A stretch of 64,000 nucleotides of DNA from Tenrec ecaudatus (GCF_050624435.1 NC_134531.1:256446812-256510811); one strand, 5' to 3'. Shown: positions 48,016 to 60,689, counted from the first letter of the stretch. Translations and numbers: made by a program. Notes: generated by a model from the sequence alone, not told the origin.

Positions 48016-48568
48016 TGTGTTAGTCTAGGTAGACTAGAGAAACAAATTCATAGACATATGTGTATAAGAAAGTGTTTTATATACAAGAGCAACTGAATAT
48101 TGAGAAAACATCCCAGCCCAGTCCACATCAAGTCCATAAGTCCAATATTAGCCCATATGTCCAATGCCAATCTATAAAATCCTTTTCAGACTCATCACAA
48201 AACACATACAATGTCTCTGAATTCAGGAAGATCACAGGCCAGTGGGTTGGAAGTCTTGTGGATCCAGTGGGGCTGTAAGCATCTCAGGGATCTCCACGCA
48301 GCTTGTCTGGCTCCAGAGGTCATGGGCTATATCAGTGTAGTGCCATGTGTTTATCAACAGAGCATCTCTCAGGGAGTAAGCCAAGACCTCAGGGAGGTGT
48401 GTCTCCAACCTCCAAGGAGGAAAATACTGGAGTTCCCAGAATTCTCAGGAGAAGGCCCTGCCCACACATAGGCCTAATTGGGAATACAATGATTGACAGG
48501 CTAGACTCAACCCCTTCACTCCTTAGCCTCTCAAGTCCCCATTAACACCAGATTATGTAACTACCACA
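48016..48568 (-). repeat. Solo ERVL-like LTR with 5-bp TSD
   Basis: A 553-bp element starting tgtgttagtc and ending ctaccaca, with acatg on both sides (48011-48015 and 48569-48573). TG...CA ends and a 5-bp duplication fit ERVL/MaLR-class integration. Orientation is taken from the ERV at 27644-29886. This copy defines the LTR family used for the other calls. No internal sequence remains, so LTR-LTR recombination removed it. Confidence 0.85.
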
Positions 48569-48574
48569 ACATGA

Positions 48575-49290
48575 TATCAGCATTATGCAATGAACAGTTT
48601 CATCAGGGTACAAAGTCAACCCATACCAGGACAGGACTACCTTCTCCTTGTGGAGAGAAATCATTTACATAATGTATTTGAACTGCTTATTTGCCGTGAT
48701 TTGCTTGCAGGCATGTTGCACGTACAGCAGTTGAACCAATTTGATGGTTCACTATCTTAAAGATGGGTGAGGCTACAATGTTGGCCAACAAGTCTGTGGC
48801 AGAGAGTACAGCGGCTTCTGTTATGGTGACAAAGAAGGAGGCTGACAATGACATGTATAGGACAGAGAGCGGCTCTGACTCCAGAGCTCTGGGCCATCAA
48901 TCACTTCTTGATTGGGAGTTGGCCGTTTAGATTTTGCAGCATTCTTTTTTTTCATTTTTTCTAATTTCTAAAAATTTTTCTAATGTTAATTACTTATATT
49001 CTGGGATAAAATTATTACCTGTTATTGTTTATAGCTTTTCTTTTTGCAACTCTCTTCGTTAAGGTATTTTCTACTAAAACCTGTACCTGTTCTATTTCCT
49101 TTGGACTCCTATCTTATCTGTTACAAGTCCTCTCCTTTTTCTTAGGTTCAATGTTATGTGCTAAATACTCAAATAAAAGTAATGTTTCTAATTGATTAAG
49201 AATATTTTTATCATTTCTAATGAACAATTGCTTGCAAGTTTATGTTTCATATTTAAGGTAAGTTAATATTCTATATTAAAGCATATGGAA
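48575..49290. other. Nothing recognised
   Basis: No named repeat or exon. 48630-48920 is somewhat GC-richer, with no motif seen. Confidence 0.5.
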
Positions 49291-49292
49291 CA

Positions 49293-49800
49293 TCATTGTC
49301 TTAGTTACCTAATGCTGTTTTAAAGGATATAAAAAGTCATTATATTAGTATCTACTGCTATCATTACAGAAATACTACATATTGATGGACTTAATAAATA
49401 AAAAATTATTTTCTCACAGTCTATGAGGCAAGATGTCCAAAATTCTAGTGTCTGCTCTTGAGTGGGGCTTTTATGTCTGTGGGCTCTCAGTAAAGGTAGA
49501 TCATTATCTACTTCCAACATCTCTAGGCCTTGCATTCCTTGAAGATCTTTGTGTGTCTTGGCAGGAATTTTTTTTTTGCGTCTAGAGATAGTTCACTCTT
49601 AGCTCTTCTGCCTTGATGTTAATCTCTCTGATCTCTGCGCGTGTCTCTCTTCTACTATCTTATGTCCAATATGTTTGCATATCTCCTAGTATATCTCCTA
49701 GTATTTAGTATCTTGTTAGATAAAGGTTTTGCAGACCACAGGGCTGGGGAACTTTCTTAGAGGCATGGCTGTGATTGGATTAATGGTGTTATCAAATGAA
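49293..49800 (-). repeat. MaLR-like LTR, interrupted
   Basis: 'gtcttagttacctaatgctg', 'ttattttctcacagtctatg' and 'gaggcaagatgtccaaaatt' are the antisense 3' half of an MLT1-like LTR. Its other end, 'acacatatcatgtggggaca' plus 'cacttcattctaatgac', lies at 50175-50215, so about 370 bp of other DNA, including a SINE head, is inserted or expanded between. Confidence 0.6.
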
Positions 49801-49943
49801 AGTTTCTGTGAAGTGTGGAGAAAAATGAGGTAATCTATTGCCATAAAGATTTAAATTCTCAGAAATCCAAAAAGGCAGTTCTTGTCACCTTTTACAGTCT
49901 TTATGAGTTCAAATGGACTAAAGAGTTATATGTTTTGATTTTT

Positions 49944-50010
49944 GGAGCTTTGGTGCTATTGGATAAGATTTGCAATTCCAACTTCAAGGTCACTGGTTCA
50001 AAGATTGACT
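49944..50010 (+). repeat. AfroSINE head
   Basis: 'ggagctttggtgctattgga' followed by 'aaggtcactggttcaaagat' (decayed A- and B-box region). Confidence 0.65.
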
Positions 50011-50333
50011 ACATGCTAGGTTTATGCATTTATTTTTGCTTTTACTTATCTTTTTTAGTTTTTTGTTATAAACTAACAGTAAACAATCAGAGCCACCCTT
50101 GGCTGATCATAATGGAACAGACAAATTACATTGTAACATGACTGATAAACCACTGAGAATCATGACTCAACTTAGCTGACACATATCATGTGGGGACACA
50201 CTTCATTCTAATGACAGACATTATAGGAGATTAAATCACCTAAAGGTTCTAAACTATAATCATTAAATGTAAATTAATTAGAAGTAATCTTTAAAATATT
50301 TTAAAGCATTGTGTATATTCTATATTAATTTAA

Positions 50334-50400
50334 TAGTCCTGCTGGTGTAGTGGGTTAAGTGTTGGTTTGCTATCTTTAAGATCAGCATATTAATATATTG
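50334..50400 (+). repeat. AfroSINE head
   Basis: 'agtcctgctggtgtagtggg' with 'ttaagtgttggtttgct'. The remainder is absent. Confidence 0.65.
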
Positions 50401-50404
50401 ATTA

Positions 50405-51535
50405 TATACATCTATAAGGGTCTTTCAAATATTATTGAAAAAATGAAATTAAAAGGCAATACAAGTTTATAACAAGCTTATATATTAAACTGTAAGATCA
50501 TTAAGCATATCTATCAATATATGGAATATTAAGCCAGGATCAATATTTTATTAAAAATAAAATATGATTAAGTATGTGATTCACCCAGTTTTTCTATTAA
50601 ATCAAAGCTGTAATATGAGAATAGAAAGTATTAAATATAAAGTTTATTGGAAATTCAGGAACAATTAATGTTAAGGAGTTCTCAATAAATATATAATTCA
50701 ATGTAAAGATTTTAGCGCATATTTGGTGTATTTTTTTGATGAACATTTTTGAAAAATAAACTAAGAAAAGTGTCATATCCATATTTTTATTAAAATACAA
50801 GTAATCCAAATATATTTACAAAGCATTTCGTGATTATTAACTGAATCTAATAACACAGGGGTCAAATCAACAGAGAACTTTCAGATTTTTGACTGACAGA
50901 ATAGCTGGGCCACTGGGGATTTCACTGTGTTACAATCAGTATGGTTAATCCATGAATTCTATAAAAGGCTTTTAAGAGAAGCAGATCCAAAAGTTTGATT
51001 GCACATCACCCTGTGCTCATGCAGTTTACATTTGCTTGAACAGCGGGGATTCCATCTCCCCACCCTGGGAGGTTAACGCTTTAAGGAAGTGCTGTACAAC
51101 AGCCCTACAGAGCTCTGTTTTATCCTGAATCTCTACTCCTGACAAGCCAGAGAAGATGGGAATTTACAACACTCATGGCGGCCAGCACCCCACGTACTCA
51201 GATAATTGTCCCTTTTTTTCTTTCCACAAATGTTCTTATGTATTTATCAATTTGACTTATCACTGAGTGTTTGACATTGAACCATTCTTTTGTTCTTTTT
51301 AGACTCTAATTTCTGCTGGTCTCCTATGAGTCTTTTGTAACAAAGATGTAGGTCATATTTGGGGGCATATACCAGGAAATAATGGTGTTTTCTTTTCTGA
51401 GATGTCTTGATTCATAGCATTCTTCTTCCTGGGATTCCTCTCTCTCTCTCACACACACACACAGAATATGTATTTAATGATGAGAGATATTTAAGAAAAG
51501 GGGAAATCCTCTATATTTTCTGTTCATATGCTTCC
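50405..51535. other. Nothing recognised
   Basis: AT-rich, then a GC-richer block at 51000-51190 without a named family. A short CT/CA tract lies at 51440-51463. Confidence 0.5.
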
Positions 51536-51539
51536 CTCT

Positions 51540-52085
51540 TCACCCTATTTAATCTCCTCCAGTTAGTGATTTATTCTCCAACTCTATCCCCCCAGCCCCC
51601 AACCTCAGGAAATCATTAAATAATGTTTTCTTATGTAGTCTGTTTCCCCACTTTTTAATAATAATGATCTCATATGATATATATTCTCCTGTGATTAAGA
51701 TTTCATTAAACGTAATGCCCTCCAAATTCATCTGCTATAAGGTATTCAGCAGAGTTATTGTTTTCTTTTATCTTAGAAAAGACTCCACTGTGTGAGCGTT
51801 TGTTTATCTATTCTCTTGGTGGTGGGCTTTTAGGTTGTTTCCATCTTTTTGCATGTGACGGGCATGTCTTTGCATCTGTCCCATGGCATGCTCACTACAC
51901 AGCACTTATTTATGTAGGATATACACCACATTGTGTGGTTGCTGGATCATTCGTGTTTCCATTTTCAACTACTTGCAGAGGCCCCATATGATTTCCCAGA
52001 GTAGTGGTACCATTTTATAATCCAATAGCAGTGTGCATGGGTCTCAGGCTCTCCACTCACTTGCCAGCATTTAGACATATATTTA
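51540..52085 (-). mobile_element. Old L1, 3' end
   Basis: Antisense L1 landmarks: 'gtgggcttttaggttgtttc', 'ctggatcattcgtgtttcca', 'gtaccattttataatccaat' and 'cactcacttgccagcattta'. 5'-truncated and diverged. Confidence 0.7.
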
Positions 52086-52374
52086 ACTGAGAACTGCTAT
52101 ACAAGTCATTTTTAGGTCTAAAAAAATGAGTGTCTGTGTAGAATGGCAGTTAGTGAGGCATTAAAAAGTATCTGCTTTCTTAAGCAATGAGATCCTTGAG
52201 TGCTTATTTATTTAAGAAGGTAAAATCTTAAACTGAAATATGTGGTTATAAGTATATTTTATTCATAACAAAGGGAATATGTGCCTTAACATTATCTGTA
52301 TGATGTGTACATTAACCATGATTTCTTTCACATGAGTTGATAAAATGGATCAGATTTGCAATGATATCATTTAC

Positions 52375-52545
52375 TAATAAGTTGTGACTATGGGTTAGGC
52401 ATTGGGCTACTAATCACCAGGCCAGCCGTCCAAACACATGAGCTGGTACAAAGGAGAAGGAGATGGCTGTCTACTTCAAGAATGATGTAAAGTCTTTGAA
52501 ACCCTTGATAGGATCCCACTGAGGCGGAATCAACTTGTTGCTCCT
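52375..52545 (+). repeat. AfroSINE
   Basis: Head 'ttaggcattgggctactaat', body 'ggctgtctacttcaagaatg', 3' end 'gataggatcccactgaggcg' and 'gaatcaact'. The 'gcattgggctgcta' head is the variant I associate with tenrec-type SINEs. Confidence 0.75.
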
Positions 52546-53788
52546 CTTTCCCCCCATTATTAATCAGCTTCCACAAAAGAACACATGCAATTGTGAAATA
52601 GAAACAAATCCAATGTCGGCTGCTATCCTTTATGCTGAAGCTAAAGCGTTTATTTATTTGGAATCAAAAGTCAGAAAGGAAAGGATCTCCTGATCATTTG
52701 TGTCACGGCTTGATGTTTGAATTGCTGCTGCATTTGTATCATGGGAATAATCCCCCAATCCAGAGGGACGTTTAGTCTCCAGTGGTATCCCTGAAGTGTT
52801 CCTCGGGGGTGAGTAAAGAAGAGAAGAACAGGAAACCTGTTTCAGTGATTTAAATGTCAGATAACAGGCAAGATATCGTTGGAGGAGGCATGACAATTAC
52901 AATCCTCAAAATCTTCCTCCAGAATGCAAATATGTTACAATGTGAACTTGAGCCATTTCTACTTGAAAGAACCATTTATTTGACTCTCAGATCTCAATCT
53001 GAGCCATCCAGATGAGCTTGGCAAGAGTAATATCAGTTACTTAGAGATGTAATCTTAGAAAAGTAAGTATAGGGAAAATTTAAAGGTCTTATAGATGTTT
53101 CTTTAAACTTTTATTTACTTATTTTTAGTTTTGAGTTTTAAAAAAATTTATTGTGAATTAAGTGGGGGTTTACATTTCATGTCAACAGTTTTGTAGTCAA
53201 TATATATATATATTTTTTCAGTGTGGGATGGGAGCTCTGGAGCCTGCCAGGAGCAAGCTGGCCCCAAACTTCCCCAAGCCCACATTTCTTTGCTTCCAAT
53301 TCTTATGTGTCTAAGGACAGGGAACCACAGACATGCCTTTGTAGGAGGACGTAGTCAATATTTTAAGCTACTGAAAACATACTGAACAAATTAGCTTTCC
53401 CTAAAATAATCAATATATTATATTTTGTGACAATGATAAGAATGCCCATAATACATTCTTAATATTTTCCCCATTCCCTCTCTGCTTTTATTGTTTAACT
53501 TCCCTTTGTCCTCCATTCAGTCTAAGCTTACCTCCTGGACAAATGCTGCTGATACCTTTTATTAATTATTTATATTTATTATTATTTCAAGCACAAATCA
53601 GTCCAAAATACACTTCTACACAAATAGATCTAGACTTCATTAGAGATTAATATTTTATTGACTGTTATAGATTGGCAATACTTTAGCAAAATCATTTACG
53701 GTAAACTACCAGTTGAGACTCTGTGAATGGTATTTTATTGAAGTCTCTGAGATTACACAATGCTGTAAGTAGTAATAATTATGATGAC
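52546..53788. other. Mostly nothing recognised
   Basis: Only 53148-53200 ('ttgtgaattaagtgggggtt' plus 'tacatttcatg') resembles the antisense end of the old L1 at 14880. The rest, including an 80-codon minus frame at 52654-52896, is unassigned. Confidence 0.5.
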
Positions 53789-53895
53789 TGTCTTAGTCAT
53801 CTAGTGAAGCTAAAACAGAAAGTCTACAAGTGTATGTTTTTAATGTTTTTAACCAATACAATTTTTGTGGGGGGTCACATTTGAATTTAGGTTCC
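53789..53895 (-). repeat. MaLR-like LTR, left piece
   Basis: 'gtcttagtcatctagtgaag' and 'ctaaaacagaaag' are the same family start as 49303. The element continues after the ERV at 55151. Confidence 0.55.
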
Positions 53896-54655
53896 TGGTC
53901 TGAAATTTAAATAGTTGGGTGGAATTGGAGCCTAAGGGGGCTAGCGATGATGAGAATATGTGCAGGGTCCATATTGTCTGAAGAAGTATTTGTGTGAAGC
54001 CCCAAGGTGACTGCATTACCCACTGACCTAGGTTGGAATATCTCGAACTAGATTGACCAGAACCTAACCATCCGAAGAGAAGATAGTTGATGTTGTGAGC
54101 TGTTACACATTGCTAGCCACACTGGTAGACAGCATGCTCTAGATTTGTTTTTGCTTGTAGATAAAATGTCCAGTTATAAACCCAATGTTCCAAATGGAAT
54201 AAAAATTGTTCACATCAAGGAACTTGCTCATGTCCTGAAAGCACTCAGTTAATAGAAATGGAGAATTTAAAAATTGGATATCCAAAATGGAAGAAGAGAA
54301 AGGCGTGAAGTGGCTGGCTTAAGAACTTCCGTGGGTGTCTTTTGTCTTAAATAAGCTGAACAAGAATCAATCCCAACTGAATATTTTTTCCCCAATAGGT
54401 CTAGGGAAGAGGGGGTCAAGGTAGAAGGTAATACGATTATAAAGTTTGGGTGTAGGTGATTGTTAACAGAATTGCAATTGTTAAGAATCAAATATTTTGG
54501 TTTGTTCACTTAAAAATATTAGGTTAATAGGACAGGTGTTCTCTTCAGTTACACACATGTTAGTTAAGGGAAAGTATGATTTTATTACTGTCTTTGGAGA
54601 TTATGTACGGGAAAAATAAATGTGTACAGGTGCTAAGTTGACAAGATTTGGACAG
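53896..54655 (+). mobile_element. Endogenous retrovirus internal remnant
   Basis: The stretch 'ggatatccaaaatggaagaa' and 'gcgtgaagtggctggcttaa' (54278-54325) matches the minus strand of 28370-28460. It leads into a purine-rich 'acaagatttggacag' directly before the LTR at 54656. No coding domain recognised. Confidence 0.5.
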
Positions 54656-55150
54656 TGATGGTTAGATTTTATGTCAACTTGATGTAACTTTGTGAAACTG
54701 TGGGTGGGGTCCAACCTCTCAGTCAGAACACAACCTAATGACAATTTCTTTGAGGGTATGATCTTTTTAATGAGATATGGAGAAATTCTTGCTTTCTTGT
54801 CCTCTCCCTTTTGTTTAACTGGGACGCTGTCTCATGCTTGGGCCTGTGGCCCACGTGTTCTGGCAACCCCGGGAGCTGTTGGTGCTTTGCCATGTTCCAA
54901 CAGTCCTTTGATGCACATACATTTGAATCTTCTGGCTTGTGATCTCCCAGAGTACACGAATGTCATCCTGTTTAATCAGCCAGTGGCTTCATGAGCTTGA
55001 AGAGCCACCAGTTAGCACCTATACTTAAGTTGGACTGGGCGGCATTCTTGATATACAATTATTTCATGATATAAAGTTATTTGTATTATGTATATATTGT
55101 GTATGTATTTTTTTTTCCTTTTCTCCCTCTGGAACACTCAGCTTATCACA
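54656..55150 (+). repeat. LTR related to the 48016 family
   Basis: It begins tgatggttagattttatg with 'tcaacttgatgtaac' and ends 'ctctggaacactcagcttat' followed by caca. From memory this matches a mammal-wide LTR family that starts with 'atgtcaacttg' and ends 'tctctggagaac'. TG...CA ends. No target duplication confirmed. Confidence 0.6.
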
Positions 55151-55682
55151 AAGGATTTATCTCCTTCTGCCCTCTCTGGGCCAGGTGTTTCCTACAGACC
55201 CCTCGGTCTTAGGGGTTTCTACAACATGAACTCACAGTCCAAACGCTGGGCTTCATTCCCAGTTCTTCTTCCTTGAGTTGGGTCTCTCTCATCTCTCCTT
55301 GCTTGTTTGATCTCTTTTATGTCTCCAAGGAAACTGGCTTAAGATAAAAACAATTTAGAAAAATCTGATTTCCATGTGGGTTTATAAATCTGTAACTATT
55401 TATAGGAGCAGATAACCCCATCTTTCTCCTGTGGAGCTGCTGGTGGATTTGAAGTCCTGACCATGTGGAGCCCAGCACAGTGCATGGCCACCATGCCACC
55501 AAGGATCCTTATGTTACTATAGCTTGCTATAAGTTGGACTCCTTAATACAGAGTGTAGACGTGGGAATGCAGAGGATAATTGCATCTGATTTTAAAACAA
55601 AGGATAATTACATATCACTGAGAACTCGGGCCTAACTACGTTGACACATATTTTGTGGGGGAGTACAATTCAATCCATAACA
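55151..55682 (-). repeat. MaLR-like LTR, right piece
   Basis: 'cttgcttgtttgatctcttt', 'tatgtctccaaggaaactgg' and 'cacatattttgtgggggagt' plus 'caattcaatccataac' complete the family begun at 53789. A SINE sits at 55365-55510. Confidence 0.65.
55365..55510 (-). repeat. AfroSINE inside LTR
   Basis: Antisense order: 'gggtttataaatctgtaact', 'ccatctttctcctgtggagc', 'tgctggtggatttgaagtcc', 'gccaccatgccaccaaggat'. Confidence 0.85.
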
Positions 55683-55689
55683 AGGGTGT

Positions 55690-56430
55690 TATTATTATAA
55701 GATGACTAGGTTTTTAAATATAGGTAGAATATTAGAATAGTGATTTTTGAAGCTTGATTTTTATATTTATTCTTTTAAATAATTTTATGCCCTGAATAAA
55801 TCAACTTGTAATCATTTTAGAGATGAATCTTAATCAATATTATCTAATTATTCATGTGGGTATTAATCAATACTTTAGAAGTCCTACACCCATGAGTTTC
55901 ATTTTAGATCAACTAAACTTCATCTCAGCTTGTACTGAAGCAGATATAGTCTCATTTTTATGAGTAGTAATTTGTTTTAAGTCATATTTTCTCAATAAAA
56001 ATCCAATAGGCTATTACTGAAAAGAACTATTTTAGTCTAGAAATTCTAATGGGTTAGCCTATTTGGGAGCCATTGTGCAATGAAGTAAAAATATTTTATT
56101 TGATTGATTTAATAAATAATATAAATATTTTGACTAAGATAAAATGTCAGATTTATATTTTTAAAGACTTGAAAATTTTAACAATAGCCTTTATGCTTTT
56201 GTGCTTTGGAGGGAGAGAGCAGCTGGCAATATAGAAGGTGTATGTTATTTGCATAAAATGTGATAATTAGAGAATCAATATTTGTGCTTCCTAATTTTTT
56301 AATATTATGATCTTTCATATGTTGAATAGTGAAACTTGCTCTTTTTTCTTAGGGAATGGGGCTTCAAAATACTTTAATGAAATTGATTAATAAAATGGAT
56401 ATAAGATTTATACACTGCTACTCAGTACTG
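55690..56430. other. AT-rich DNA, nothing recognised
   Basis: No repeat or gene named. Confidence 0.55.
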
Positions 56431-56431
56431 A

Positions 56432-56625
56432 GGAGTGCCGGTGGCTTACTTATTGTGAGTTGGCAGTGAGCAGCAAGGTTAGCAGTTCAAAGCCACCAGT
56501 GCTCTGCAAGATAAAGAAGCGCTTTCTAGTCCTGTATAGAGTTACAGCCCAAGAAGCCCGGAGCGATAGTGCTACCCTGTCCTATATGGTCAGTATGAGT
56601 TGCCGTCAGCTCAAGGACATGACAG
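56432..56625 (+). repeat. AfroSINE, near full length
   Basis: Head 'gaggagtgccggtggcttac', 'aaggttagcagttcaaagcc', body 'tagagttacagcccaagaag', 3' end 'accctgtcctatatggtcag' and 'tatgagttgccgtcagctc'. Confidence 0.85.
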
Positions 56626-56699
56626 TCTTTTTTTTTCAATCAGTACATATGACCTGGATAATATATATAATTAAGAGATAAGTCCTAAGTTACTAATGT

Positions 56700-57480
56700 C
56701 TTCTCATATTCAACCTTCTCATGATACAACCTTTCTTGCTGCAAGTCAAGCGAACTTGAAGCACTTGCTGATGAAGATCAAGGATTGCAGCCTTCACTAT
56801 GAATTAAAGCTCAATGAAACCCCACTCCCAGAACCATAAAAACCCAAACACACAAACTCAATGTAAAGAAGACACAAATCCTCATAATGGTAGCATCATG
56901 GTAGATGGATAAAAGTTGTTGTCAGGCCATTTTTCTTGCTTGGATTCACAATCAATGCATACCGAACAGCAGTCGAGAGATAAAAGCTTGTGTTGCATTA
57001 GGTAAATCTGCTGCGCAAAACCTCGGTAAAGTTTTGAAAAGGATGTACTTTGAGGACTAAGGTGCGCCTGACCCAAGCCATGGGATTTTCAATTGTCTCA
57101 TGTACTTATGACACTGAATAAGGAAGATTGAAGAAGAACTGATGCATTTGGCTCTGGAAAAGACGACTGAAACCACCAGCTAAAAGAACCAACATATCTG
57201 ACTTAGAGGCAAGGATGGTGAGACTTCATCTTATATACTTTGGACCTGTTCCCAGGAGAGACCAGTCCTGGAGAAGGACATCATGCTTGGTAAAGTAGAG
57301 GGGCTGTCACAAAGAGGAAGGACTTCAATGAGATGGATCCACACCATGACAATAGTCTCAAGCTTAGGAAGAGTCGTGAGGATGGCACTGAACCAGGCAG
57401 TTTTTAGTTCTGTTGTGCATAAGGTTCCTATGGGTCAGAACCAAATGGCATCGGATAATAACATTAATTTCTCTAATAAG
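56700..57480 (+). mobile_element. RTE LINE, C-terminal third and 3' end
   Basis: Sense order: 'gaagcacttgctgatgaaga', 'ggtgcgcctgacccaagcca', 'gacatcatgcttggtaaagt', 'tcacaaagaggaaggacttc', 'tgttgtgcataaggttccta' and 'gggtcagaaccaaatggcat'. This is the mirror of the antisense copies and the best-preserved 3' end in the window. Stops exclude coding. Confidence 0.85.
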
Positions 57481-59530
57481 CCCCATAATCGTGAGTACTG
57501 TCTTTCAATTCTGTGTGGCCATTGTAGCAAATCATGGAACCCACCATGTAAGCGGATTGCGGTGGGAGGACTGGTTAATGCTCCCGTAGGGTAAGAAGAA
57601 TGGAGGAAGGATTATGTCAAATGCCTGCCAAGTGGCGACAGGGAAGCCAGAGTAGGTCTGCTATGGCCTCCCATGCCATGCATTGCAATTCCCAATTGTT
57701 AAAATAGCATCACATCTCATTTCGTTAAAGTTCACTTTGTGATGTTAATAATCTTGAAGCATGTTAGAATGTAGTCAGATAAGCATTTGGCTAAATAAGT
57801 GTTCATAGAATGTTAAATTTTATCTCCTTTCACGAAATAAAATGATCATGAAAGAAATTGGATATACAACTGAAAGAAAAATTCATTTATTTTGCCTCTG
57901 TTGTGCTGTGAATTACTTGATGTGGCTTTTCAGTTCTGAGACTTCTTGACTCCTTCCAGATTGCTGTAAACATAAATTGGCGTGTATTTCCACTTTTCCT
58001 GTTGAGCCTGGTAAGGAAAATGTGTGTGTGTGTGTGTGTGTTGTGGGGGGGGGGTTGCTAGGGGGACCTTGGGTGGAGATAATGATTGATTATATGATTC
58101 ACTTGTGAATGATTGCTAAAAGAATTATTACAAGGAGTCATAACTCTTATGTGGTGTCTGATCAATTTTGCTATCCTGCTTGGCATAAAATGAGCTAATC
58201 CCCAAGAAGAGTGGGGGCTTCACTATTAAGAAAAAAGAGATGACAGTGAAATGTGTCTGTCCTTTGGACTCAAGATTCCTAAGCTGTATCCCCTTTATTC
58301 AGGAAGTAGAAAACGGGGATACTGAAAGTGGTCAAAGCAGAACTAGAATCCAAAGCAGAGAGGTTTCAACTGTGAGGGGCCCAGGTATACATGACACCCC
58401 CCTCCCTGTTGCCTCTGAAGTGACCTCATGTGTTGGTAAGTGGTTGCTTAAAATGCTGTGCGACAATAATCATCCCAGAGTGATGAGCTGCTCTCCCAGA
58501 GTGATGAGCTGCTCTCCCAGAGGCAATTATCTTCCCAGGACTTTTTAATTGAATAATCTGAACATTTGAGCTCACAACAATAGCAACGGGGCCGGGGAGA
58601 AAAAGAAATGTACAAAAGCATAGGTGGATAAGACCATTACATTATGCCGTTCAACCCCCTTGTTATATAAGAAAGAGTCAGCTGTTAGACATGAATTTTC
58701 AACTGCGCGGGGGGGGGGGGGCGGCATTCCTAACCAAGGCAAACAGTATATATACTTTGAAATGTAATTATTTTGAACTATTTTCATTGCAATAAAATAT
58801 AAACCAAGACAGAAAAGCACCTTTATGTACTTTAGTGCAAAGTGTTTTTCCCACTAATATGGATGCTCTAATTCAAACCTCGTTTCTCTCACAACTGGCT
58901 ATAAAACTGAAGCCATATATAAAGTGCACAAAGCAAGTTGTTATTATACTCTTAAAGATGGAAAAATAAATTAAATCAATGTGTGATTTGATTATCTGAC
59001 ATGTGAAGTAGGTCTTTTATTCACTGACATGCATTTATTGAATACCTTCTTTTTCAAAATATAGATATAAGACATAGGTTGTAGGTAGAAACTAAATTTA
59101 CAATAGAATATTTACTATATAATGTGTAAATACTCTGACATAGATTCTAGGAAATGAGAAATGGAATTTGTAATTTAGAATTCTCTAAACAGAAAAAGGC
59201 TCACAGAAGGATTGGCAGGTGGGCATACCAAATGAAAACACGATTCCAAGATGGGAAGACACCTGTGTATAAAATAGAAAAACAAACTCACTAAAGTATT
59301 TCATTTACACAGTGGAAATGCTGGTGGTTCATTTTAAAAATATCCTATTATTTCACTACACTTTTCTACTTTGAATTTTCTTTTACCACGTGATTAAAAA
59401 GCTTGAGACTTCAATACAATGTGAAATTTTAAAATCATACCCTCAACACAAAAAAGAAAACCACAAGGCAGATTCAAACTTTGGCACACAATGAACGTAA
59501 ACAGTTTCTCAACTTCACCTTCAATCCATT
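57481..59530. other. Unassigned, with simple repeats
   Basis: Contains (GT)n at 58021-58041 followed by an 11-G run at 58044-58054, another 13-G run at 58709-58721, and a 21-bp duplication at 58474-58515. A 102-codon plus frame (58240-58548) includes the duplication and has no known motif. Confidence 0.5.
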
Positions 59531-59534
59531 GCTT

Positions 59535-59720
59535 TTGTGTTGATTCTAACCCTGCTGAGCCTGGATGACAGTGTGGAATGCCGTGCACCTTTCCAAGGCC
59601 TTTAGGTGTAAGGAAGCACGCCGCCACCCTTTCTCCCATGGAGCAAGCAGCTGCGTGGTTTGAATAGGTTACTTTCAGCAGCCTAACACTCAACAACTCT
59701 ACCAAAAGGTCTCCATAATA
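59535..59720 (-). repeat. AfroSINE
   Basis: Antisense order: 'cctttctcccatggagcaag', 'cagctgcgtggtttgaatag', 'ttactttcagcagcctaaca' and the head 'accaaaaggtctcc'. Confidence 0.75.
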
Positions 59721-60685
59721 AAGAGTTCACTGGACTTTAATTTATATAAATATGACTTTTTCATTCTAATAACATATTTGGACATTTTTTACTTCTCTAT
59801 TATTTTATGTAATTTTATACTTCCATGCGTATTTTCATTTCTCTATAGCTTTGTTTTGTTTAAGTGTGAGCAGATACTGCCAAGATATTAGTGTTTAATC
59901 AATAAACATTAACCGTTAGCATTTACTCCACACATACACGTGCACCTATTTATTGTTGAAAGATTAGGGCTAAAGAGCCAATTAGATGCATTTTAAAAGA
60001 GACTTATATTAGTTCAACAAAACAATTCATTTCTTTCATATCTCCAAGACCTTAGCAAAATCGTTGAGATCACTAGCTTCTCAAATGCTTTGTGCAGCAT
60101 ATGGAAGCTCTTGGCAATAAAATATAGCTTGGGATAATGTTCCTTACAGTTAAGTTTATCATTAAATAAGCAAACTAACAAAAAAAAGTACAAAAACAAA
60201 ATAAAGAATAGCAATCTTCTCTTCCAATGTGATGATAGAAAGACCAAAACTCTGGAGACCTAATGGAGACAAAATAGACGGGATTAAAGTCTCTGAGTTA
60301 TTATGCCTGAGAGTCTGATATTTTGAACTTCAAATAATCAGTGAAATTTGGTGATGACTGTCAACCATTTCCCTTCCCTAGCTAATACTCCTTTCCCCAA
60401 GCACCTGTGAATTAGCTGGAATATAAACAAGAGAATATAAGCAAGATAGTTAAAATTGTTATAGATTACAGATTTTCCTGTGCTAAATGTTTACAGAACA
60501 TTATAAAAACATGGTGGTGATGAATTTAATAGATTGAGAAATAATTAAAAGGAAGAAATTTCAGAGGAAATGAATTTGGAATCTAGGGTAACCATCAGAA
60601 TAGCATTCACACTAGTTGCTGAAATTATCCTCATAGGGGATCTGGGTTGCCACCTTGACATCTCTTCATCACCTCGATGAGGTTG
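59721..60685. other. Nothing recognised
   Basis: AT-rich DNA with no named repeat or exon. Confidence 0.55.
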
Positions 60686-60689
60686 TTTA

